From the NCBI GenBank assembly GCA_937968015.1, contig CALBSO010000143.1, forward strand, positions 1-64,000: a DNA stretch of 64,000 nucleotides, in the 5' to 3' direction. The notes beneath the pieces are model-generated. The model was not told the origin of the DNA, made no database searches, and saw nothing but the letters and a program-made list of their open reading frames with translations. Positions within the stretch are counted from its first letter, which is position 1. The number at the start of each line of letters is the position of its first letter. The translations under genes were made by a program, and so were the position numbers. Source of the stretch: an uncultured Thermomicrobia bacterium. GTDB lineage: Bacteria > Chloroflexota > Chloroflexia > Thermomicrobiales > JALYUS01. This document shows positions 48,501 through 56,746 of the stretch, one piece after another.

Positions 48501-50369
48501 ATGGCACGAACGATTGGCATTGACCTTGGGACGACGAACTCGGTGATGGCGGTGATGGAGGGCGGCGAGCCGACCGTCATCCCGAATGCCGAGGGGAGCA
48601 GGCTGACGCCGTCCGTCGTGGCGATGACCCCGGCGGGCGAGCGGCTCGTCGGGCAGTTCGCGAAGCGGCAAGCGGTGATGAACCCGGAGAACACCATCAA
48701 TTCCGTGAAGCGGTTCATCGGGCGCAAGTTCAATGATCCCTCGGTGGCGCGGGACGCGAAACTCGTCCCGTATAAGATTTCCGCCGCCGGCAATGGCGAT
48801 GTACAGGTCCATATGGGCGACAAGACCTACTCGCCGCAGGAAATCTCCGCGATGATCCTGCAGAAACTGAAGACCGACGCCGAAGCGTACCTCGGCGACA
48901 AGGTGGACAAAGCGGTGATCACCGTCCCCGCCTACTTCAACGATGCGCAACGGCAGGCGACGAAGGACGCCGGTCGGATCGCGGGTTTGGAAGTCTTGCG
49001 GATCATCAACGAGCCGACCGCCTCGTCACTCGCCTATGGCCTCGACAAGAAGAAGGAGGAGGAGATCGCTGTCTACGACCTCGGCGGCGGCACGTATGAC
49101 ATCTCCGTCCTCGACATCTCGGAGGGTGTCTTCGAGGTCAAGGCGACGAATGGCGACACGCACCTCGGCGGCGACGACTTCGATCAGGAGATCATCAACT
49201 GGCTTGCGGATGAGTTCAAGCGCGAGAACGGCATTGACCTTCGCAACGACCGGCAGGCTCTCCAGCGGCTGAAAGAGGCGGCGGAGAAGGGGAAGATCGA
49301 ACTCTCCTCGACCCAGCAAACCGATGTGTCCCTGCCGTTCATCACGGCGGACGCGACCGGCCCGAAGCACCTCAACGTCACATTCACGCGCTCGAAGTTG
49401 GAGCAACTGGTCGGCAAACTGGTGGACGCGACGATCCAGCCAATGGAAGCGGCCCTCAAAGATGCCGAGTTACAACCGGGCAAGGTGGACGAGATACTGC
49501 TCGTCGGTGGCCAGACGCGCATGCCGCTCGTGCAGGAGCGGGTTGGCAAGTTCTTCGGCAAGGAGCCGAACCGGACGATCAACCCGGACGAAGTGGTCGC
49601 ACTCGGTGCGGCGATTCAGGCGGGCGTGCTCGGCGGCGAGGTCAAGGATGTCCTCCTCCTGGATGTGACGCCACTGACCCTCGGTATCGAGACGCTCGGT
49701 GGGGTCTCCACGCCGCTGATCGAGCGGAACACGACGATCCCGACGCGCAAGAGCCAGATCTTCAGCACCGCCTCGGACAACCAGCCGCAGGTGGAGATCC
49801 ATGTCTTGCAAGGCGAGCGGGCGATGGCCGGGGAGAACAAGACGCTGGCGAAATTCATCCTCGACGGCATCCCACCCGCACCGCGCGGCGTGCCGCAGAT
49901 CGAAGTGACCTTCGACATTGACGCGAACGGCATTGTCAACGTCTCGGCGAAGGACACGGCCTCCGGCAAGCAGCAGAGCGTGACGATCACCGCATCCAGC
50001 GGGCTGACCGAAGCGGAAATCCAGCGGATGGTCAATGAAGCGCAGGCGCACGCTGAAGACGACCGGAAGCGGCGCGAGCAGATCGAAACGCGCAACCATC
50101 TCGAATCGAGCGTCTACGCCGCCGAGAAGAGCCTCAAGGAGTTTGGCGATAAGGTGGATGGCGCGGTCAAGACGGAAGTCGAGGACAAGATTCGCGCCGC
50201 GAATGATGCGCTGACCGGCGACGACGCGACGAAGATGACGACCGCGCAGAGCGAACTCGACACGGCCCTCGCCAAGATTGGGCAGGCGATGTACGGCCAG
50301 CCCGGCGCTGCCGAAGAGTACAAGCCCGACGACACGATTGAAGGCGAATATCGCGAAGCCGGTGCGTAA
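48501..50369 (+). CDS. dnaK: Molecular chaperone DnaK (Hsp70)
   Basis: DnaK is the main ATP-driven cytoplasmic folding chaperone. ARTIGIDLGTTNSVMAVMEGG (phosphate loop), VYDLGGGTYDISVLDI and GGQTRMPLVQERV mark the nucleotide-binding domain. LLLDVTPLTLGIETLGG opens the substrate-binding domain, and the lid ends with EEYKPDDTIEGEYREA. ATG 48501 follows AAAGGAACGAAGGA; an open frame back to 48480 has no site. 622 residues. No dnaJ follows, unlike in many operons of this type; the next gene is tRNA-Arg. Confidence 0.98.
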   Translation: MARTIGIDLGTTNSVMAVMEGGEPTVIPNAEGSRLTPSVVAMTPAGERLVGQFAKRQAVMNPENTINSVKRFIGRKFNDPSVARDAKLVPYKISAAGNGDVQVHMGDKTYSPQEISAMILQKLKTDAEAYLGDKVDKAVITVPAYFNDAQRQATKDAGRIAGLEVLRIINEPTASSLAYGLDKKKEEEIAVYDLGGGTYDISVLDISEGVFEVKATNGDTHLGGDDFDQEIINWLADEFKRENGIDLRNDRQALQRLKEAAEKGKIELSSTQQTDVSLPFITADATGPKHLNVTFTRSKLEQLVGKLVDATIQPMEAALKDAELQPGKVDEILLVGGQTRMPLVQERVGKFFGKEPNRTINPDEVVALGAAIQAGVLGGEVKDVLLLDVTPLTLGIETLGGVSTPLIERNTTIPTRKSQIFSTASDNQPQVEIHVLQGERAMAGENKTLAKFILDGIPPAPRGVPQIEVTFDIDANGIVNVSAKDTASGKQQSVTITASSGLTEAEIQRMVNEAQAHAEDDRKRREQIETRNHLESSVYAAEKSLKEFGDKVDGAVKTEVEDKIRAANDALTGDDATKMTTAQSELDTALAKIGQAMYGQPGAAEEYKPDDTIEGEYREAGA

Positions 50370-50402
50370 TCGTCGTTCACGAGAGAAGGCGTGGTTTGTA
50401 TG

Positions 50403-50430
50403 GAGGGGCGATTCGTGAATCGCCCCTCCC
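50403..50430. repeat. Palindromic hairpin after dnaK
   Basis: GGAGGGGCGATT (50403-50414) pairs perfectly with AATCGCCCCTCC (50419-50430) around a 4-base loop. No T-run follows on the plus strand (next bases are CTCCCTCG), so it is more like a palindromic repeat or processing site than a simple terminator. It is the only obvious candidate stop structure of the hrcA operon. Confidence 0.7.
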
Positions 50431-50501
50431 TCCCTCGTGATCCACCTTCATCGCGCCGGTCGAGGCAGAATCGTGCGGGAACGTGCCGCCGGGTGACCAC
50501 C

Positions 50502-50530
50502 CTGACCACCCAGCGCACCGATGGTATACT
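50502..50530 (+). promoter_or_regulatory. Candidate promoter of tRNA-Arg
   Basis: CTGACC (50502-50507) and TATACT (50525-50530) have a 17-base spacer, and TGG before the -10 gives an extended -10. The tRNA begins 13 bases after the -10, a normal distance for a tRNA leader. Confidence 0.55.
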
Positions 50531-50542
50531 CACCTATGGTGT

Positions 50543-50618
50543 GGCCCCGTAGGTCAAAGGATAGACCGGCAGCGTCCTAAGCTGCGCGTTGGGGGTTCGA
50601 GTCCCTCCGGGGTCACCA
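50543..50618 (+). tRNA. tRNA-Arg, anticodon CCT, with encoded CCA
   Basis: The sequence folds into a clover leaf. The acceptor stem GGCCCCG pairs with CGGGGTC (one G-T pair). The D arm is GGTC/GACC, and the anticodon stem GCAGC/GCTGC holds the loop GTCCTAA with CCT at 50576-50578. The T arm is GGGGG-TTCGAGT-CCCTC. The discriminator A (50615) is followed by CCA in the DNA. It decodes AGG arginine codons. It lies between dnaK and hpf. Confidence 0.96.
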
Positions 50619-50665
50619 TCCGCTCACACTTCATGCCGGGACCGTCGAGCGATTGGGGGCAAGTG

Positions 50666-51223
50666 ATGGAACTGCACATCAAGGCGCACCAGATCTCTCT
50701 CTCGTCGGATTTGCAGGATTACATTGACCGGAAACTGGGCCGCCTCGACCGATTTCTGGGCCGCGTGACCGATGCGAAACTCGAACTGCGCGAGGAGCAA
50801 CGGCACACGGGGGGCGTGCGCCAGATCGCCCAATTGACGATCGTGACGAACTTCGCGCTCTTGCGCGCGGAAGAAGACGCGGCGGACATCCACGCGGCGG
50901 TTGACGCGGTCGCCACCAAGATGGAGCGGCAGATCGTCCGCTACCGCAGTAAATGGAAGAGCCGTCGCCATGGTCATCATGAGGGTGAATTGCCACTGCC
51001 TGCCGAGGAATCGGAGGGCGATGGGGCGGAGCGTGCGCCGGACGCGCGGATTGTCCGGACCAAGGCCTTCTCCGCGAAGCCAATTGACGCGGAGGAGGCG
51101 ATCGAGCAGATGGAATTGCTCGGCCATGCCTTTTTCGCCTTCATCAATGTACGATCCGGTACTGTCAACGTCGTGTATCGGCGGCGCAATGGCGGGTATG
51201 GGCTATTACAGCCAGCGCAATAA
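50666..51223 (+). CDS. hpf: Ribosome hibernation promoting factor, long form
   Basis: Long HPF dimerises ribosomes into 100S particles in slow growth. The N-terminal S30AE domain (residues 1-100) reads MELHIKAHQISLSSDLQDYIDRKLGRLDRF and continues to DIHAAVDAVATKMERQIVRYRSKWK; a linker with Glu/Pro/His follows. The C-terminal dimerisation domain (about 125-185) shows RIVRTKAFSAKPIDAEEAIEQMELLGHAFFAFINVRSG. The start is ATG 50666 behind GGGGGCAAGTG; the reading frame upstream crosses the tRNA. It has 185 residues. Confidence 0.94.
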   Translation: MELHIKAHQISLSSDLQDYIDRKLGRLDRFLGRVTDAKLELREEQRHTGGVRQIAQLTIVTNFALLRAEEDAADIHAAVDAVATKMERQIVRYRSKWKSRRHGHHEGELPLPAEESEGDGAERAPDARIVRTKAFSAKPIDAEEAIEQMELLGHAFFAFINVRSGTVNVVYRRRNGGYGLLQPAQ

Positions 51224-51300
51224 ACGAGAACGGGAATAGTGGCCCCGTTGTTGCGTTTCAGTTGCACGGTGGCTCATGAAGCGCGCGTCGGAGGCGACGG

Positions 51301-52434
51301 TTGACACACACGGCAGTAATCGGGACTCAGAACGTGCCCGTCGAAGTAACATCATTCAATGCGCTCCGCGAGGGCTGGAATGCGCTCCTGCCGACGGCGA
51401 TTACGCCCTACCCGTTTCAATCCATCGGCTGGGCCGAGTCATGGTATCGCGTCTTCGGCGCCGATGCCGAGCCACTCCTCCTTGCTGTCCGGGACGATGC
51501 GGGTGTGCTGATCGGTATCGCGCCGCTCGTGCTCCGTCAAACCGCCCTCGGTCGTACCATCCAGTTGATGGGCGGGGCCGACGTGACCGATTACCTCGAT
51601 ATCATCGCGCCGGAACACCAGTTGCACCGTGTCTGGACGGCGGTTACGGGCTATTTGCTCAGTATCCGCGCGCGGTGGGACGCGATTGATCTGCACTGTG
51701 TACCCCAGTGGTCGCCATCGCATGCGGCCGTCGCGGAAATGCTGGCGGAGACGACTCATGTCCGTATCGTGCAGGAGGAAGTCTGCCCCGTCGTGCGGCT
51801 CGGCGGGCCATTCGAGGCATATCTTCGGGCATTGCCGAAAAAAGAACGCCATGAGATCAAGCGCAAGGCGCGGAATTTCGAGCGCGACGCGCCAACGGGC
51901 ACGTTGCGTCTCCTCACCAGGCGGGAGGATGCCCTCGGCGCGCTGCCGGACTTCTTTCGACTGCATCGCCTCAGCGCGCCCGACAAGGAACGGTTCCTCA
52001 CGCCGGAAATCGAGCAATTCTTTCACGAGATGACCGGGGCGATGGCCGATGCGGGCTGGCTCCGTCTCTACTTCCTCGATATTGGTGGCGAGCCGGTTGC
52101 TGCCATCTACACCTTCGCCGCGGACGGACGCCTGCTGGTCTATAACTCGGGGTTCGACCCCGCCTTCGCGCGGATCAGTGTCGGCATGGTGCTAACCGGC
52201 ATGGTGATCGAGGACGCGGCGAATAGCGGCCTGACGCTCTGTGACTTTCTGCGCGGCAATGAGACATATAAATACCGGTTCGGCGCCTTCGATACACCGA
52301 TCTGGCGCGTCGTTGCGTCCGATGATCGGGCGAGTATCGCGCAGGCGGTCGCCGAGACGGAGGCACGATTGCGGATGTTCGCGGACGACCGCGACTTGAC
52401 CGACGAAGAACGGGGCAGGGAGGAACGACCTTGA
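51301..52434 (+). CDS. GNAT-type acetyltransferase (BioF2/FemAB-like)
   Basis: The protein fits the GNAT family group near CelD/BcsL and FemAB (two GNAT-like halves). QSIGWAESWYRVF and PLVLRQTALGRTIQLMGGADVTDYLDII lie in the first half. KKERHEIKRKARNFER and GEPVAAIYTFAADGRLLVYNSGFDPAFARISVGMVLTGMVIEDAANSGLTLCDFLRGNETYKYRFG lie in the second, the latter the characteristic end of the domain. TTG 51301 follows GGAGGCGACGG. 377 residues. The stop overlaps the glycosyltransferase start (TTGA). Acyl-group and acceptor are unknown. Confidence 0.8.
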   Translation: MTHTAVIGTQNVPVEVTSFNALREGWNALLPTAITPYPFQSIGWAESWYRVFGADAEPLLLAVRDDAGVLIGIAPLVLRQTALGRTIQLMGGADVTDYLDIIAPEHQLHRVWTAVTGYLLSIRARWDAIDLHCVPQWSPSHAAVAEMLAETTHVRIVQEEVCPVVRLGGPFEAYLRALPKKERHEIKRKARNFERDAPTGTLRLLTRREDALGALPDFFRLHRLSAPDKERFLTPEIEQFFHEMTGAMADAGWLRLYFLDIGGEPVAAIYTFAADGRLLVYNSGFDPAFARISVGMVLTGMVIEDAANSGLTLCDFLRGNETYKYRFGAFDTPIWRVVASDDRASIAQAVAETEARLRMFADDRDLTDEERGREERP

Positions 52435-53747
52435 CGCCGCCGGAATTGTTCATCCTGCCCTCGTCCGTGCGGCGAATCGCCATGCTCGCGGTGCATACAA
52501 GCCCGTTGGCGCGGATCGGCGGGCCAAGCGCCGGTGGGTTGAATATCTACGTCCGGGAACTGGCGCGGGAACTGGCGGCGCGCGGCGCGCGGGTAGACAT
52601 CTTCACGCGGCAGGAGTCGGCGCGGGTACCCACCGAAACGCTGCTCGAACCGGGAGTCTGTTTAGTTGCCCTGCCGTGTGGTCCATTCGGCAATGTAGAT
52701 AAGGTATCACTTGCGCCTTTCCTGCCGTCGTTTGCGATGGCGGTTGATACATGGGCGCATGAGAACCGGCGGACGTACGATCTGATCCATGCCCATTACT
52801 GGCTCTCCGGCATCGTCGGGGACGCGCTCCGCTGCCGGTGGGATGTGCCGTTGCTGATGACCTTCCATACCCTCGCGCAAGCGAAGAACAATGTCGCCCG
52901 CTCAGAGTCGGAGAATGAGGCGGCGCAGCGCGTGGTGGCGGAACGGCGGTTGATGCACAGTGTGGACGCGGTGATGGCCTTCAATCCGCAGGAGAAGGCG
53001 GAGATGACATGGTATTACCGCGCGGAACCGGGAAAAGTCTGTGTTGTCCCCGCGGGGGTTGATACCACGCTCTTCCGGCCCGGCGATCGCGCCGAGGCTC
53101 GTCGGTTTCTCGATCTCCCCCCGGACGATCCGACGATTCTCTACGTCGGACGGATTGATCCGATAAAGGGGATTGATGTGCTCGTGGACGCACTCTGCGG
53201 ATTGCGGCGCGAGATGTGGCTGACGGCGCCGCCACGGTTGCTGCTCGTTGGTGGCGGAGAGGGTGAACCCGCTTTTGAGAAACTCATTGCGCGCGCCGCC
53301 GCGCGGAACCTCCTGGATCGAATTGATTTTATCGGCTCCGTATCACACACAGAATTGCCAGCCTATTACCGCGCGGCGGATGTCGTTGCGGTCCCATCGT
53401 TTTATGAATCCTTTGGTCTTGTCGCGGTCGAAGCGATGGCGTGTGGCACGCCGGTCGTGGCGTCACGGGCTGGTGGCCTCGCCTTTACGGTGGATGATGG
53501 CCGAACGGGGTATCTTGTGCCGCACAACGATCCCCTGGCGTTGGCGACGCGTTTGCGAGCCGTCCTCGCCGATGCGGATGTGCGATCGCGACTTGGCGCG
53601 CAGGCGACCGTCGCGGCGCAACGCTTCAGTTGGTCGGTGATCACCAGCCGTGTCGTGCATATATATGACCGGCTGATCCGGGGCTATCGGATGGATTTGT
53701 GCAATGAAACGCCATCGCGTGGCGCGATGATGACGGGCGGATCATAG
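52431..53747 (+). CDS. Glycosyltransferase family 4 (MshA/SPS-like)
   Basis: GT4 enzymes transfer a sugar from a nucleotide-sugar with retention. The acceptor motif HTSPLARIGGPSAGGLNIYVRELARELAARGARVDIFTR (residues 22-60) and IHAHYWLSGIVGDALR resemble MshA/sucrose-phosphate-synthase-like proteins. The C-terminal half shows ILYVGRIDPIKGIDVLVDAL and the EX7E motif ESFGLVAVEAMACGTPVVASRAGGL. TTG 52431 overlaps the stop of the GNAT gene (TTGA), so the two are co-translated. 438 residues. Product unknown; a surface glycan or small glycoside is possible. Confidence 0.9.
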   Translation: MTPPELFILPSSVRRIAMLAVHTSPLARIGGPSAGGLNIYVRELARELAARGARVDIFTRQESARVPTETLLEPGVCLVALPCGPFGNVDKVSLAPFLPSFAMAVDTWAHENRRTYDLIHAHYWLSGIVGDALRCRWDVPLLMTFHTLAQAKNNVARSESENEAAQRVVAERRLMHSVDAVMAFNPQEKAEMTWYYRAEPGKVCVVPAGVDTTLFRPGDRAEARRFLDLPPDDPTILYVGRIDPIKGIDVLVDALCGLRREMWLTAPPRLLLVGGGEGEPAFEKLIARAAARNLLDRIDFIGSVSHTELPAYYRAADVVAVPSFYESFGLVAVEAMACGTPVVASRAGGLAFTVDDGRTGYLVPHNDPLALATRLRAVLADADVRSRLGAQATVAAQRFSWSVITSRVVHIYDRLIRGYRMDLCNETPSRGAMMTGGS

Positions 53748-53810
53748 GGGTCAGCACGGGGAGTCATGGCAAGCAGCGGCGGCGAATTGCTCAGTGACCG
53801 TACCTGTCCG

Positions 53811-54158
53811 CTATCGGGTCTTGTCTTTGACCGCCTGCTCCCGGTCACGCTGGGCCTTGTAGAACTTCTTGTCCTTGGGCATCGGGCGGGCGTCTTCGCG
53901 CTCGCGCTCCGCCAGCGCGATGGCGGTCGCGGCGTTCAGTTGCTCTTCGAGTAGCGTGAGGTCGTTGTACACGCCGCTGTTCTTATGCGCTTCCGGCGTG
54001 CGCATGAGCATTTTGACGAGTTGGGTCAAGGACGGCGCGGAGGCGTCCGTGCCTTGCGCGCGATTGAGGTACGTGTCAACCATGGTGAGGGTTGGCGGTA
54101 TGGCATTATTCGCCGCGAGCCGATCGCGGATGGTGATGAGGCCGTCCGTGACGCGCAT
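53811..54158 (-). CDS. Small protein of unknown function
   Basis: I do not recognise this 115-residue protein. ATG 54158 follows GGAAGGAGACTCACC; the frame is open further back to 54983 but only as antisense of nuoE. It is mostly helical and charged, with MRVTDGLITIRDRLAANNAI at the start and ALAEREREDARPMPKDKKFYKAQRDREQAVKDK at the end. No membrane segment or cysteine cluster is seen. A TATACT-like -10 (54207-54202, minus strand) lies upstream. It diverges from nuoE. Confidence 0.6.
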   Translation of the reverse strand: MRVTDGLITIRDRLAANNAIPPTLTMVDTYLNRAQGTDASAPSLTQLVKMLMRTPEAHKNSGVYNDLTLLEEQLNAATAIALAEREREDARPMPKDKKFYKAQRDREQAVKDKTR

Positions 54159-54254
54159 GGTGAGTCTCCTTCCGGTAGCGCGGAACGCGCGAACCGCTTG
54201 GAGTATAGCATGGGCACGAGCCGTCGCGTGGAACACACGCCGATTTTTCCCGCG

Positions 54255-54283
54255 TTGACGGGTAAAATGCGCCGCCGTATACT
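54255..54283 (+). promoter_or_regulatory. Promoter of the nuoE-nuoF pair
   Basis: TTGACG (54255-54260) and TATACT (54278-54283) have a 17-base spacer. Directly after it, GGCAC-CAT-GTGCC (54293-54305) forms a 5-bp inverted repeat at the expected transcription start, a possible operator or leader hairpin. nuoE begins 92 bases after the -10. Confidence 0.7.
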
Positions 54284-54374
54284 CTCGCTTGGGGCACCAT
54301 GTGCCGTCGAATGCGAATGTCTTCACGGGGCGATCCGTCGCTGAGGACGGTCGCGAGCAGGCAGGAGCGCCAGA

Positions 54375-54926
54375 ATGTTCAAACTTACCGGGGAAGATAT
54401 AGACCTGGACTGGGTACGCGAGGTACTGGCCGAGCACTTCACGCCGCGTGACTATCAGGAAGCGCAGGAACTGATTTTGCCCTCGCTTCAGGAAGTCCAG
54501 GAGCGGTTCGGCTACGTCTCGGAGGAGGCGGTCAGCGTGATTGCCTCCCATCTCGACATCTCCGAAACCCGCGTGTTTGGCGTGATGACCTTTTACAACG
54601 ACTTCCGATTCCGGAAACCGGGGGCGCATGTCCTGCTGATTTGCAATGGGATGGCGTGCCGTGTCGTGGGATCGCAGCGACTCATCAACGAAGTGATTTA
54701 CCCACGCCTCGGACTTGGCGAGAAGGAGACGACGCCGGACGGGCAGATTACGATGCAGATCTTCCCCGGCTGCCTCGGCGCGTGCGATCAGGCGCCGCTC
54801 TGCATGGTGGACGGCGCGTACCATGCGCAGATGGACAACACGAAATTGAGCGCGTTGATTGATGAACTCCTGACCAATGACGGCGAGGAAGCGGCCACCA
54901 CGACACCGGGAGGTACACACGCATGA
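54375..54926 (+). CDS. nuoE: NuoE-like [2Fe-2S] thioredoxin-fold subunit
   Basis: This is the 24-kDa-like subunit that carries one [2Fe-2S] cluster next to NuoF. The four cysteines are in CNGMAC (C-x4-C) and CLGAC (C-x3-C), with PGCLGACDQAPLCMV, the canonical NuoE pattern. The helical N-terminal part (DYQEAQELILPSLQEVQERFGYVSEEAVSVIASHLDI) is also typical. 183 residues. ATG 54375 follows AGCAGGAGCGCCAGA. Its stop overlaps the nuoF start (ATGA). Alone with nuoF it may serve a soluble NADH-dependent enzyme (formate dehydrogenase or hydrogenase) rather than complex I. Confidence 0.92.
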   Translation: MFKLTGEDIDLDWVREVLAEHFTPRDYQEAQELILPSLQEVQERFGYVSEEAVSVIASHLDISETRVFGVMTFYNDFRFRKPGAHVLLICNGMACRVVGSQRLINEVIYPRLGLGEKETTPDGQITMQIFPGCLGACDQAPLCMVDGAYHAQMDNTKLSALIDELLTNDGEEAATTTPGGTHA

Positions 54927-56683
54927 ACGTCCACACCTCATCAGCCTCCCCGACCGTGCCACATTTGGCTGACCGAGAGGCATTTAACCGCTACCGGGAC
55001 GCGGCGACCGAGCGGTATCAACGGATGATGTCCGCCGTCGAGCGGCCGGTCGTCAGCATCGCGATGAGTGAATGCACGCGCGCGAAGGGCGTCGAAGACG
55101 TCATCGCGGCGTTCACGGCACAGTCGGGTGCGCGGGGCATGGATCTCGAGATTCGCCAGGTCGGTTGCTTCGGCAACTGTTATGCCGAACCCGTCGTTGA
55201 AGTGCGGAAGGCGGGGTGGCCCGCCGTGATGTACGGCTACGTCACGGCAGACGACGTGCCGGCGATTCTCGACGGTATCCGCGACGATCGCGCGAATGTT
55301 GCCCGTCCGCTCGGTGTCTACTTTGACGGCCCGGCGGATGAGCAACGACCCGAGCCGTTTCAGGGCATTCCGCCGCTGAAGGACGACCCGTTCTGGCGCT
55401 TGCAGCAGCGCATCGTACTCGGTAAGGCGGGTCTGATTGACCCCCTGCGCCTCGATGAGTATGTGGCGCGCGGTGGCTATGCATCGTACGCGAAGGCGCT
55501 CTTCGATATGACCGAAGACGAGGTCATTGCGGAGATGAAGACGTCGAATGTGCGCGGTCGTGGTGGTGCGGGGTTCCAGGCGGGCATCAAATGGGAGAGT
55601 GCGCGTGCGTCGGTGGGGCACCCGAAATACGTCTGCTGTAACGCGCATGAGGGCGAGCCGAACGTCTTCAAGGACCGCAAGATGCTCGAACTCGACCCGC
55701 ATGAGGTGATCGAGGGAATTCTGATTGCCTGCTACGCGATCGGATCTGATCGTGGCTACATCTACATCGGCGGCGAGTACCCGCTTGCCATCCGCCATTT
55801 CCGCCATGCGGTGCAGGAGGCGGTGGAGGCGGGCCTCATCGGTGACAATGTACTTGATTCGGGCTTTACGGTCGAAATGGTCGTGCGCGTCGGTGGCGGC
55901 GCGTATATCTGCGGCGAAGGTTCGGCAATGCTCTACTCAATCCAGGGCACGCGCGGCCAACCGCGTACCAAGCCGCCGCGCTCGGTCGAATACGGGTTGT
56001 GGGGCAGGCCGACCGTCGTGAACAATGTCGAGACGCTCGCCAACGCGCCGCACATCATCGAGAAGGGCGGGGCGTGGTACGCCAGCATCGGCGTAGATAA
56101 GAGCCAGGGCACGAAAGTCTACACGATGGGCGGCAACATCAAGGGCGTCGGTATGAGTGAGCTGCCGTTCGGCGTCACAACCGGCGAACTGATTAACGAA
56201 GTCCATCTTGGCATGCGGGACGGCTTCAAATTCAAAGGGCTGCAAACAGGCGGCGTCTCTGGCGGCGTACTGACGGAGGAGGATTTCGACCTCCCAATGA
56301 CCTTTGAGGGGATCGAGCCTGCCGGTGGTCTGATCGGTTCGGCGGGGTTCGTCGTCTACGATGACACGACGAGTATGGTTGATCTGGCGCATTACATGAT
56401 CGAGTTCAACCGCAACGAATCGTGCGGGAAGTGTACACCGTGCCGGTTGGGCACCCAGGCATTACTGGAAGTCCTCGACCGTTTCCAGCGCGGGCAGGGG
56501 CGCGTCGCCGATCTCGATGTCATCATGGAGACAAGCGACCAGATCATTAAATTATCGTTATGTGGTCTCGGGCAGGCCGCGCCGGTCCCGGTGCAAAGCA
56601 TGATCCTCAAGTTCCGGCACGAGTTCGAGGAGCGCTGCATTGACGCGCCCAAGCGCCAGGAATTGCCGCTCGCCGCCGACTGA
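54923..56683 (+). CDS. nuoF: NuoF-like NADH-binding subunit with N-terminal ferredoxin-like domain
   Basis: This is the 51-kDa-like NADH/FMN/[4Fe-4S] subunit. Residues 1-130 form a thioredoxin-like [2Fe-2S] domain with SECTRAKG and VGCFGNCY. The main domain has the Gly-rich RGRGGAGFQAGIKW (NADH), GGEYPLAIRHFRHAV, and the C-terminal [4Fe-4S] site ESCGKCTPC plus LCGLGQ. The usual CNADE and GEET motifs are changed to CNAHE and GEGS. Other parts are intact. It has 586 residues. ATG 54923 overlaps nuoE. Partner reductase is not in this window. Confidence 0.92.
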   Translation: MNVHTSSASPTVPHLADREAFNRYRDAATERYQRMMSAVERPVVSIAMSECTRAKGVEDVIAAFTAQSGARGMDLEIRQVGCFGNCYAEPVVEVRKAGWPAVMYGYVTADDVPAILDGIRDDRANVARPLGVYFDGPADEQRPEPFQGIPPLKDDPFWRLQQRIVLGKAGLIDPLRLDEYVARGGYASYAKALFDMTEDEVIAEMKTSNVRGRGGAGFQAGIKWESARASVGHPKYVCCNAHEGEPNVFKDRKMLELDPHEVIEGILIACYAIGSDRGYIYIGGEYPLAIRHFRHAVQEAVEAGLIGDNVLDSGFTVEMVVRVGGGAYICGEGSAMLYSIQGTRGQPRTKPPRSVEYGLWGRPTVVNNVETLANAPHIIEKGGAWYASIGVDKSQGTKVYTMGGNIKGVGMSELPFGVTTGELINEVHLGMRDGFKFKGLQTGGVSGGVLTEEDFDLPMTFEGIEPAGGLIGSAGFVVYDDTTSMVDLAHYMIEFNRNESCGKCTPCRLGTQALLEVLDRFQRGQGRVADLDVIMETSDQIIKLSLCGLGQAAPVPVQSMILKFRHEFEERCIDAPKRQELPLAAD

Positions 56684-56709
56684 GATCTGTGTCACACATT
56701 CACGCAAAA

Positions 56710-56738
56710 CGAGTCCGTGCCGTCGCGGCGCGGACTCG
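56710..56738 (-). terminator. Terminator of the ornithine cyclodeaminase gene
   Basis: CGAGTCCG (56710-56717) with CGGACTCG (56731-56738), continued by GCCG/CGGC around a TCG loop, gives a 13-bp stem with one T-G pair. On the minus strand it is followed by TTTTGCG. It lies between the stops of nuoF and of the minus-strand gene. Confidence 0.8.
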
Positions 56739-56746
56739 CGACATTC

